A stretch of 6,960 nt of DNA from Prolixibacteraceae bacterium. Its GTDB lineage: Bacteria; Bacteroidota; Bacteroidia; Bacteroidales; Prolixibacteraceae. The notes beneath the pieces were generated by a model that worked only from the letters and a program-made list of their open reading frames with translations, made no database searches and was not told where the DNA came from. Shown here one piece after another: positions 1 through 5,781 of this stretch. Both the position numbers and the translations under genes were made by a program. The stretch is from the NCBI GenBank assembly GCA_007116765.1, contig SKHV01000403.1, positions 1-6,960 of the forward strand, in the 5' to 3' direction. How positions within the stretch are numbered: position 1 is the stretch's first letter; every line of letters starts with the position of its first letter.

Positions 1-560
1 AATTCGCAAAAAAAATAAGAAACCTGAATATCGATGTTCAGGTTGTATTCACCACCGCTTATCGCAACTACGCGCTAAAAGCACTGCATTTAAAGCCTCT
101 TGATTATTTGGTAAAACCTTTTGGTATAAACGAGGTTTTTGATATACTTACCCGTGCACATGAAATAATTGCCGAGAATAAAAAAAACATTGATGAGAAT
201 AAGGTTTGGGGAAAAATTATTCCTGAAAAATTAAAGTTTAAAACACTAAAAGGATATATTTTTATCAATTATTCAGATATTTTATATGCAAAAGTAATGG
301 GTTCTGTGGTTGAGTTGTTTTTATGTGATGGTTCTAAAAAACGAGTAATTACACTTTTTAATAGTTTGTGTGACGAATTGAGCCCATTTGATTTTTCAAA
401 AGTTAACCGCTCATTAATTATAAATATGCGTTACTTTACGAGCCTTAACAGCAAGTCGAAAATTTGTATTGTTAAGTGTAACTCAGAAGTATATGAGTTT
501 TCTGTTTCTCAAACTTTCATCAAAAATTTTGATAAAAAGCATTCATTAAAAATTGGTTGA
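1..560 (+). CDS. LytTR-family response regulator (5'-truncated)
   Basis: This is the C-terminal part of a two-component response regulator; the reading frame is open from the left edge (first full codon at base 3) to TGA at 558-560, so the true start lies outside the window. The first ~45 codons read as the end of a CheY-like receiver domain: VVFTTAYRNYALKAL holds the conserved Thr-Thr switch region, and LDYLVKPF holds the invariant Lys of the phospho-acceptor site. The phosphorylated Asp would be upstream, outside the window. After a Lys/Asn-rich linker comes a LytTR DNA-binding domain, with the characteristic phrases GYIFINYSDILYAK and FSKVNRSLIINMRYF and a C-terminal SVSQTFIKNF. Such regulators usually pair with a LytS/YehU-type membrane histidine kinase; any kinase gene here would be to the left. 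GC is only about 29% by hand count over bases 121-540, the lowest of any gene here. A TTG at 108 is inside the receiver domain and is not a start. Confidence 0.9.
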   Translation, partial: FAKKIRNLNIDVQVVFTTAYRNYALKALHLKPLDYLVKPFGINEVFDILTRAHEIIAENKKNIDENKVWGKIIPEKLKFKTLKGYIFINYSDILYAKVMGSVVELFLCDGSKKRVITLFNSLCDELSPFDFSKVNRSLIINMRYFTSLNSKSKICIVKCNSEVYEFSVSQTFIKNFDKKHSLKIG

Positions 561-566
561 CTTGAA

Positions 567-597
567 TTGATTTATATTTTTCAATACCTTACCTTTA
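567..597 (+). promoter_or_regulatory. Possible Bacteroidota-type promoter for the AI-2E transporter gene
   Basis: TTG at 567-569 is followed, after 20 bases, by TACCTTTA at 590-597, which matches 7 of 8 positions of the -7 consensus TAnnTTTG with the expected spacing to a -33 TTTG-like element. It ends 4 bases before the ATG at 602, so a transcript from it would be leaderless or nearly so. The alternative is read-through from the LytTR gene 41 bases upstream. Seen by eye only. Confidence 0.3.
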
Positions 598-601
598 CTT
601 T

Positions 602-1747
602 ATGATTAATGCAAAAATACGATACACTTTATTAGCACTTGGTGCAATATTGGTTATTATCATAGCTTGGTATTTTAGGCATATTGTTTCATACATACTC
701 ATTGCGGCAGTTTTGAGTATGATTGGCAGGCCTTTGGTTAGGTGGATTAAAAGAGTTAAAATATGGAAATTCAGATTAGGAGCTTCTTTCAGCGCCTTTA
801 TTACTTTAGTTGCTCTTGGGGTTTTCTTTTTTAGCATTTTTCGCTTCTTACTTCCCTTGCTCATTAAAGAGTTCGAGCACCTGGCCAATATCGATGTTTC
901 GGCATATTTGAATCAGCTCGAAGAACCACTAAGTAATGTGTCGCGTGTTTTATATGGCGAACCGGTTGAGTTTTCAAACAGTACTCTGATGTCTATGTTA
1001 GGTGAGCGCCTCTCTTCTTTCTTCGAGGTATCGCAGGTTGCTGATTTGCTGGGTACTGTGGCAGGGAAATTGGGAAGCTTTTTGATTGGATTAATATCGG
1101 TGGCTTTTATCACTTTCTTCTTCCTGCGCGACGAAAATATGTTCAGGAACGGCTTAATGCTGTTAGTACCATCGGGTTACGAGGAACGTGTTGAAAAAAA
1201 CATGGATCGCATTGGATACTTGTTGCGCAGGTATTTTATTGGAATAATCCTCGAAATATTGCTGGTAATGTCACTCGATACTATTGGATTATTTATTATC
1301 GGAATTAGTTTTTCTCAAGCGGTGGTCATTGGTATGTTTTGTGGATTATTCAATGTTATTCCTTATTTGGGACCCTGGTTAGGGAGTGCTGCAGGTATAC
1401 TTATTGGTTTGGCAATAAATATAAATGCCGACTTTATGGGCGAAACCCTTCCTTTACTGGGCTTAATGGTGCTGGTTTTTGTTACGGTTCAAATTATCGA
1501 TAATGTGCTGATTCAACCTTTCATTTATTCGAGTAGTGTGAAAGCTCACCCTATGGAAATATTTCTTGTAATACTTGCTGCCGGAAGCGTTGCCGGTATT
1601 ATGGGAATGATTCTTGCCATTCCTGTTTATACAATTCTGAGAGTGTTTGGAGCAGAATTTTTATCTGAAATCAAATTTATACGGAAACTCACCGAAAATA
1701 TGGACAAGGAAAAGCCAAAAAGCAGGTCTCTTTCATCCAATAAATAA
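602..1747 (+). CDS. AI-2E family transporter (PerM/TqsA-like membrane protein)
   Basis: This encodes a 381-residue inner-membrane protein of the AI-2E/UPF0118 family, the usual size for the family. Hydrophobic segments appear at about residues 8-24, 28-42, 61-88, 150-175, 210-235, 236-270, 284-305 and 318-345. The soluble stretch between the third and fourth (about 89-149) matches the usual domain layout. Family signatures include FFLRDEN (about 173-179), FNVIPYLGPWLG (250-261), DNVLIQP (300-306) and HPMEIFLVIL near the last helices. Known members include E. coli TqsA, linked to autoinducer-2 export, and PerM-like proteins, some linked to Na+/H+ exchange; the substrate here cannot be told from sequence. 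The tail is Lys/Ser-rich and cytosolic in most models. The start at 602 gives a sensible N-terminus with a hydrophobic helix right after it. The gene lies 41 bases after the LytTR gene on the same strand and converges on def. Co-transcription with the regulator is possible. Confidence 0.9.
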   Translation: MINAKIRYTLLALGAILVIIIAWYFRHIVSYILIAAVLSMIGRPLVRWIKRVKIWKFRLGASFSAFITLVALGVFFFSIFRFLLPLLIKEFEHLANIDVSAYLNQLEEPLSNVSRVLYGEPVEFSNSTLMSMLGERLSSFFEVSQVADLLGTVAGKLGSFLIGLISVAFITFFFLRDENMFRNGLMLLVPSGYEERVEKNMDRIGYLLRRYFIGIILEILLVMSLDTIGLFIIGISFSQAVVIGMFCGLFNVIPYLGPWLGSAAGILIGLAININADFMGETLPLLGLMVLVFVTVQIIDNVLIQPFIYSSSVKAHPMEIFLVILAAGSVAGIMGMILAIPVYTILRVFGAEFLSEIKFIRKLTENMDKEKPKSRSLSSNK

Positions 1748-1814
1748 TAGAAGCTTTAGTATTTATTTATAATTGAGCAGTATAGACTAACAAATACGAA
1801 TTTTTGTGAAACAA

Positions 1815-2369
1815 CTAGCCCGGAACATTCACGCGGTAGTGTGCTTTCGATTTTCCCTTTGTGATTGCAGTTAGCCTTCCCTTTAATAGTTTGCGTCTCA
1901 ATGGTGATATATAATCGATAAAAAGCTTTCCTTCCAGATGATCGTATTCATGCTGAACCACACGGCCTGCAAAGCCTTTATAGGTTTCAGTTATTTTGTT
2001 CCAATGTTCATCGTAATAAGTAATGCTTACTTCGTCCTGGCGTGACACATTCTCGCGAATACCGGGCAGGCTTAGGCATCCTTCTTCCATTTCCCATTTT
2101 TCACCTTTAGTTTCATTTATTTCAGGATTAATAAAAACTTTTTTAAAGTCTTTCATCTCTGGTTCTTCCTCTTCCATGCCGGTACCGTCAACAATAAACA
2201 TTCTAATCGATAATCCAACTTGTGGAGCGGCCAAGCCAATACCGTCGGCATTGTACATGGTTTCGTACATATTTTCTATCAGTATATTCAGGTCTTTGTA
2301 GTCTTTATCAATTTCTACTGCTTTCTTTCTCAGCAATGTGTCTCCGTAAACTGTAACCGGTAATATCAT
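1815..2369 (-). CDS. def: Peptide deformylase
   Basis: Peptide deformylase is a cytosolic metalloenzyme that removes the N-formyl group from the initiator Met of new proteins. All three family motifs are present, numbered from the chosen start: GIGLAAPQVG (43-52), EGCLSLPG (96-103, metal ligand Cys98) and QHEYDHLEG (139-147), whose HExxH supplies ligands His140 and His144 and catalytic Glu141. The protein is 184 residues, normal for the type found in Bacteroides. The start is placed at the ATG on 2369-2367 because the protein then begins MILPVTVYGD, as expected for Bacteroidota homologues, and because this ATG overlaps the ruvX stop as ATGA. A longer open frame runs 13 codons further upstream to 2408, but that stretch lies in the ruvX coding region and adds nothing conserved. 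Two Lys/Arg-rich turns near the C-terminus (LRRKLLKGR) are usual in these proteins. Likely expressed as the second gene of a ruvX-def unit. Confidence 0.97.
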   Translation of the reverse strand: MILPVTVYGDTLLRKKAVEIDKDYKDLNILIENMYETMYNADGIGLAAPQVGLSIRMFIVDGTGMEEEEPEMKDFKKVFINPEINETKGEKWEMEEGCLSLPGIRENVSRQDEVSITYYDEHWNKITETYKGFAGRVVQHEYDHLEGKLFIDYISPLRRKLLKGRLTAITKGKSKAHYRVNVPG

Positions 2370-2797
2370 AACTTGTTGTTTGTGTTTCTTTTGTATTCTA
2401 AATGCCACTGCAGAATTATTTGTGCACTTACCGCATCAATCAGTTCTTTATTTCTGCGTTCTTTTTGTTTCACTCCTGCATCAATCATGGTTTGAAATGC
2501 AATTTTTGATGTAAAACGTTCGTCGGCTAAAACAAGTTTAATGTCGGGGAATGTTTTTTGAAACTGTTTCAAAAAAGGGTTGATGTATCTTATTGATTCC
2601 GACGGCTGATTCGCTAAGGTAAGCGGGTATCCAACCACTACCTCAACTACATTTTCTTTAGTGAAATAATCAGTCAAAAAACCTATTAATTCGTGCGTGC
2701 GAACCGTAGTGAGTTTGTTTGCAATTATTTGCAGATTGTCGGTAACTGCAATACCTGTTCGTTTTCGACCGTAATCTATTGCTAATATTCGTGCCAT
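2366..2797 (-). CDS. ruvX: Putative pre-16S rRNA nuclease / Holliday junction resolvase-like protein RuvX (YqgF)
   Basis: This 143-residue protein is a RuvX/YqgF-family nuclease with an RNase H-like fold. In E. coli YqgF is required for maturation of the 16S rRNA 5' end, and the family was first proposed as an alternative Holliday junction resolvase. The expected acidic active-site residues are present: Asp8 in LAIDYGRKRTGIAV, Glu93 in LADERFTS, and Asp121 in IDAVSAQIILQ. The strand-forming VVVGYPL motif sits at 53-59. Length is typical. The ATG on 2797-2795 directly precedes the conserved MARILAIDYG, so the start is secure. Its TGA overlaps the def start codon by 4 bp (2366-2369), which suggests translational coupling of two translation/ribosome-related housekeeping genes. 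It is divergent from the methyltransferase gene across 163 bp. Confidence 0.95.
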   Translation of the reverse strand: MARILAIDYGRKRTGIAVTDNLQIIANKLTTVRTHELIGFLTDYFTKENVVEVVVGYPLTLANQPSESIRYINPFLKQFQKTFPDIKLVLADERFTSKIAFQTMIDAGVKQKERRNKELIDAVSAQIILQWHLEYKRNTNNKL

Positions 2798-2808
2798 AAT
2801 TTCGGCTG

Positions 2809-2816
2809 CAAAGATA
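2809..2816 (-). promoter_or_regulatory. Possible -7 promoter element for ruvX-def
   Basis: On the minus strand these bases read TATCTTTG, a full match to the Bacteroidota -7 consensus TAnnTTTG, ending 11 bases before the ruvX ATG. The implied leader is very short. No convincing TTTG-like -33 element is seen 19-21 bases upstream, which lowers confidence. Confidence 0.4.
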
Positions 2817-2835
2817 AGTTATTATTTTAATCTGC

Positions 2836-2879
2836 CTGTAGCAGTTGAAAATCTATTTTATAATGAATATGCTGCACAG
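2836..2879. repeat. Imperfect inverted repeat in the ruvX/methyltransferase intergenic region
   Basis: CTGTAGCAG at 2836-2844 pairs with CTGCACAG at 2872-2879 through 8 base pairs with one bulged A, around a 27-base AT-rich spacer. It lies between the two divergent promoter candidates, so it could be an operator, but the long spacer and the bulge make chance a real possibility. It is not followed by a T run, so it is not an intrinsic terminator. Confidence 0.25.
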
Positions 2880-2893
2880 TTAAAATAAATGAA

Positions 2894-2901
2894 TAAATTT
2901 G
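2894..2901 (+). promoter_or_regulatory. Possible -7 promoter element for the DNA methyltransferase gene
   Basis: TAAATTTG matches the Bacteroidota -7 consensus TAnnTTTG at all fixed positions, about 60 bases before the ATG at 2961, giving a leader of roughly 50 bases. No clear TTTG-like -33 box is visible at the right spacing, and such 8-mers are not rare in DNA this AT-rich. Confidence 0.3.
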
Positions 2902-2960
2902 GCTGGATATAAATTATTGTAAGTAAATACTAGGTAAAACCTTTTTCAATTAAAGCAAGA

Positions 2961-3872
2961 ATGAGTGTATCCCAAAATAGTTTTTTTAAGGTAGCTAACG
3001 CGAAACCATTTTTGAAGTGGGCCGGAGGCAAAACCCAAATTTTAAACGATATAAAAAACTTTTTACCTGCCGGTTTTGCAGAAAAAGAAATCACTTACAT
3101 TGAGCCTTTTGCAGGAAGTGGAGCAGTGCTATTCTCCATATTGTCCTCGTTCTCCAATATCCAATCTGCTGTGATAAATGATGTTAATGAAGATTTAATA
3201 AATGTGTATCGTGTTATCGCAGAATATCCCGAAGAACTAATTGTTTATCTCAAGCAGTTAGAATATGAATATCTTAGTTTAAATGGTGAAAATCAGAAAG
3301 AATATTTTTATGCAAAGCGAAGCCTTTTCAATTTACGCAGCAGTAGCAAAATTATTCAAGCGGCATTGTTCATTTTTTTAAATCGAACATGCTTTAATGG
3401 TTTGTACAGGGTGAACAAAAATAATTGTTTCAATGTGCCAGTGGGAAGCTATAAGAAGCCACTAATATGTAATAGTGAAAATATTTTGGCTGTGAGTGCA
3501 GTGCTGCAAAAGGTTGAAATTCTTACTGCCGACTTTGAAAAAACTTATGAATATGCAAGCGAGGATTCTTTTTTTTATTTCGATCCTCCCTATAAACCAA
3601 TAACCGTTTCATCAAGTTTTAACTCGTATTCGAAGGATAAGTTTGACGATGAAGAGCAAATACGTTTGTATAATTTTTGTGTAAAACTGGATAAGAATAA
3701 TATTAAATGGATGCTTAGCAATTCTGATGTAAAAAGTGCCGATGCTGAAAATTATTTTTTCGATGAATTGTATTCCGGCTTCAATATAAGAAGAGTTAAG
3801 GCTACACGACGTATCAATTCAAATGCCCAAAAACGTGGGTTGTTGAATGAGTTGATCATTACAAATTATTAG
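2961..3872 (+). CDS. Solitary D12-class (Dam/DpnM-like) DNA adenine-N6 methyltransferase
   Basis: This transfers a methyl group from S-adenosylmethionine to the N6 of adenine in a short DNA site. Motifs appear in the order of the alpha (D12) class: KPFLKWAGGKTQIL (15-28, with the K-W-A-G-G-K start typical of Dam and DpnM), EPFAGSGAVLF (48-58, motif I, SAM binding), NRTCFNGLYRVN (141-152), FDPPY (207-211, catalytic motif IV), SNSD (253-256), and a closing RRINSNAQKRG...NELIITNY. At 303 residues it has normal length and looks intact. Relatives of this form often methylate GATC, but the target here is not established. No restriction endonuclease gene lies next to it: ruvX is divergent upstream and a pirin gene converges downstream, so within the window it is an orphan. 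GC is about 34% by hand count over 3001-3840, against about 46% over 4981-5460 in the MBL gene, which fits horizontal arrival. The frame has a stop at 2931-2933, and 2961 is the sensible ATG. Confidence 0.93.
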   Translation: MSVSQNSFFKVANAKPFLKWAGGKTQILNDIKNFLPAGFAEKEITYIEPFAGSGAVLFSILSSFSNIQSAVINDVNEDLINVYRVIAEYPEELIVYLKQLEYEYLSLNGENQKEYFYAKRSLFNLRSSSKIIQAALFIFLNRTCFNGLYRVNKNNCFNVPVGSYKKPLICNSENILAVSAVLQKVEILTADFEKTYEYASEDSFFYFDPPYKPITVSSSFNSYSKDKFDDEEQIRLYNFCVKLDKNNIKWMLSNSDVKSADAENYFFDELYSGFNIRRVKATRRINSNAQKRGLLNELIITNY

Positions 3873-4903
3873 ATTTTGTTTTCTTGTCCAGGAAATTCTT
3901 CTTCCCCGTTGGCATATTTTGCAAACCGGTGTTTCTCTTTGCCGTGAACATTTTCGTGGCTGGGCCATGGCCAACCACCAAAATTTGTACTGCGGTAGTC
4001 GACAAATGCCTGACGAATTTCATTTTCAGTATTCATTACAAACGGGCCGTGTTGCACTACCGGTTCATTGATGGGTTTACCTTGCAAAAGAAGCATATAT
4101 GCTTCGATATTGCTGTTCTCAATCAGTACAGGTTCATCGGCTGAAAGCTCAATAGAGTTGTACGATTCAATTTCATGTTTGTCGATTTTTATTTTGCTGC
4201 CTTTGTAAAAGTATAACGAACGCTGAATTTCATTTGATGCTCGCGGAATTATCCAGCTTGCATTGGCCTCCATTTTAATGAGCCATATACTAACTTCATT
4301 TTCATTATTATTAGCCCATGAGTTTGGTGCGGGTGGAGGCGCTTGAGTATTGTGAATTTTTCCGGCAACTACTGTTATTTCAGTTGTTTTGCCATTTTCA
4401 TCTTTTTCGGTGTGTAAAGGAATGTTTTCAGCCCAGAGCATTGCGTAGTGTGGCTTAACAAACTTATCCTCGCGGGGCAAATTTAACCATATCTGGAAAA
4501 GCTCTAGGGGGTTGCCTTGGTCTTTGTTAAGGAGCGGGAACATTTCGGAATGTTGTAAGCCCGAACCCGCCGTCATCCATTGTACGTCGCCATTGCCATA
4601 GCGGCCGGCACCTCCGTGCGAATCGGAATGATCGACAAAACCATTTAGCACAATTGTAACCGTTTCAAATCCACGATGGGGATGAGTTGGAAATCCGGGG
4701 ACTTTTTCTCCATGGTACATTCTCCATCCGTCTTTAATGGTAAAATCCTGTCCTATATTTCTTCCTTCAAGCGATTCGGCTGGCCCCATCTTCTCATTAC
4801 CCTTTGGGTAGTCATCATTGTGATGCACACAAAATAAAAAAGGATTTTGTGTTTGCCATACAAATCCAAGGGGTGTAATGTTCTTTACAATTTCATTTTG
4901 CAT
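3869..4903 (-). CDS. Pirin family protein (bicupin)
   Basis: This 344-residue protein is a pirin, a two-domain cupin that binds Fe or another metal in the N-terminal domain. Some members show quercetin 2,3-dioxygenase activity in vitro, and others bind regulatory proteins. The metal ligands can be placed: FPTHPHRGFETVT supplies His74 and His76, and TAGSGLQHSEMF supplies His118 and Glu120. The N-terminal cupin covers about 50-165 and the C-terminal pirin domain about 195-310, ending with the typical GKPINEPVVQHGPFVMNT phrase. It is somewhat longer than the ~290 residues of human pirin, partly because of a Pro/Asn-rich linker (188-202) and a C-terminal extension after 310. It is the third gene of the regulator-MBL-pirin run, 33 bases after the MBL stop, and its start codon lies inside a strong inverted repeat. 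Its TAA overlaps the methyltransferase TAG tail to tail (3869-3872). The biological substrate is unknown. Confidence 0.93.
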   Translation of the reverse strand: MQNEIVKNITPLGFVWQTQNPFLFCVHHNDDYPKGNEKMGPAESLEGRNIGQDFTIKDGWRMYHGEKVPGFPTHPHRGFETVTIVLNGFVDHSDSHGGAGRYGNGDVQWMTAGSGLQHSEMFPLLNKDQGNPLELFQIWLNLPREDKFVKPHYAMLWAENIPLHTEKDENGKTTEITVVAGKIHNTQAPPPAPNSWANNNENEVSIWLIKMEANASWIIPRASNEIQRSLYFYKGSKIKIDKHEIESYNSIELSADEPVLIENSNIEAYMLLLQGKPINEPVVQHGPFVMNTENEIRQAFVDYRSTNFGGWPWPSHENVHGKEKHRFAKYANGEEEFPGQENKI

Positions 4904-4927
4904 ACTATTCTCTGTTTTATAGTATGC
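4900..4927 (-). promoter_or_regulatory. Inverted repeat / RNA hairpin covering the pirin start codon
   Basis: GCATACTAT at 4900-4908 and ATAGTATGC at 4919-4927 are perfect reverse complements (9 bp) around a 10-base loop. In the minus-strand transcript, the 5' arm begins 9 bases after the MBL stop codon and the 3' arm contains the pirin AUG (4903-4901). A folded mRNA would therefore bury the start codon. The bases after the 3' arm are CAAAATG, not a U run, so this is not an intrinsic terminator. A DNA operator for a dimeric protein is the alternative reading. Confidence 0.6.
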
Positions 4928-4936
4928 GCAATATAA

Positions 4937-5779
4937 TTATAAAAAGTCGAAAAGCATTCCTTTTTCCTTCACTTTTGGTCCCTTGCGTTCGTCCCAATCG
5001 AGGGTGGCGCATTCATAATCCATGTCGTGTTCAAAAAACAGTATGTAGTTGTTTTTGAATGCTTCGCGCAGGAATTTCTCCTTTTCTTCCATTGCTGTAA
5101 CCGGGTATAGGTCGTAGGCGGCAATCCATTTTAGCGGAATATTGGCAACAGTAGGAACGAGGTCGGCTATGTACACAATTGTTTTTCCCTTGTATTCAAT
5201 AATGGGTACTATTTGTCCGGGTGTGTGGCCGTTAAAAATGCGCAACGATAAGCCCGGGTATAGTTCGATTTCTTTGTCGATAAGTTTTAACTGTACTGAA
5301 TCTTTTACCGGAAGCAGGTCGTTCTCGAAGTAAGCATCGCCCTCGCGCGGGTTGGGGGTCATGGCATTTTCCCATTGTGCTTTTGAGCAATAATAATTCG
5401 CATTCGGGAAAGTGGGCACTGCTTTTTTGTTTTCATCGAACGTAGTGCCACCTCCGCAGTGGTCCCAATGCAAGTGGGTATGTATTACATCGCTAATGTC
5501 TTCTGCTTTGAAGCCGGCTTTTTCAATCGAATCGATAAGCAAATGGCTGTTCTCGATGCCGTTGTTGTCGATAAATTTCCAGCTAAGCTTATCGCCGGCA
5601 CCGGTTTCAATAAGGATTTTCCGGTCATCGATTTCCAGCAACATACAACGCATGGCAAGAGTAATCAGGTTGCGCTCGTCGGCTTTAACTTGTCTCGACC
5701 ATAAAAGCTTGGGTACTCCGCCAAAAATTCCCCCTCCGTCGCATTTAAAAGTGCCTGCGTCAATAATGTGTAAATCCAT
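4937..5779 (-). CDS. MBL-fold metallo-hydrolase
   Basis: This 280-residue soluble enzyme has the metallo-beta-lactamase fold with a complete dinuclear metal set. HTHLHWDHCGG supplies His102, His104, Asp106 and His107; NGHTPGQ supplies His185; YIADLVP supplies the bridging Asp206; and FEHDMD supplies His251. The N-terminal DGGGIFGGVPKLLW block (14-27) is typical of a subfamily that includes YtnP-like and AHL-lactonase-like hydrolases, and the region PNANYYCSKAQWE (125-137) fits the same group. The fold and ligands show hydrolase chemistry; the substrate (lactone, thioester, phosphoester or other) cannot be read from sequence. No signal peptide is seen, so it should be cytosolic. The ATG on 5779-5777 lies 2 bases after the stop of the upstream regulator gene, which makes co-transcription and probable translational coupling very likely; pirin follows 33 bases downstream. 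GC is about 46% by hand count over 4981-5460, the richest stretch I counted in the window. Confidence 0.92.
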   Translation of the reverse strand: MDLHIIDAGTFKCDGGGIFGGVPKLLWSRQVKADERNLITLAMRCMLLEIDDRKILIETGAGDKLSWKFIDNNGIENSHLLIDSIEKAGFKAEDISDVIHTHLHWDHCGGGTTFDENKKAVPTFPNANYYCSKAQWENAMTPNPREGDAYFENDLLPVKDSVQLKLIDKEIELYPGLSLRIFNGHTPGQIVPIIEYKGKTIVYIADLVPTVANIPLKWIAAYDLYPVTAMEEKEKFLREAFKNNYILFFEHDMDYECATLDWDERKGPKVKEKGMLFDFL

Positions 5780-5781
5780 GT

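Noticed and set aside
108..560. LytTR protein as a complete gene starting at TTG 108
   Set aside because: The same frame is open back to base 3 and encodes receiver-domain sequence (FTTAYRNYALKAL), so the gene is cut by the window edge.
595..1113. Minus-strand open frames inside the AI-2E transporter gene
   Set aside because: Low-complexity shadow translations opposite a clear membrane protein.
1748..1814. Bidirectional terminator between the transporter and def
   Set aside because: Only a weak 5-bp ACAAA/TTTGT pairing (1790-1807) is visible, with no GC-rich stem.
2370..2408. Thirteen-codon upstream extension of def
   Set aside because: It lies within the end of ruvX, is a Lys/Gln-rich stretch without family match, and the ATGA overlap gives a better start at 2369.
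2932..2942. AGGT-AAA-ACCT mini-hairpin just upstream of the methyltransferase gene
   Set aside because: Four-base arms are too short to separate from chance, although a few T residues follow.
4900..4927. The hairpin as an intrinsic terminator between MBL and pirin
   Set aside because: No T run follows the stem in the direction of transcription, and the stem is mostly A-T.
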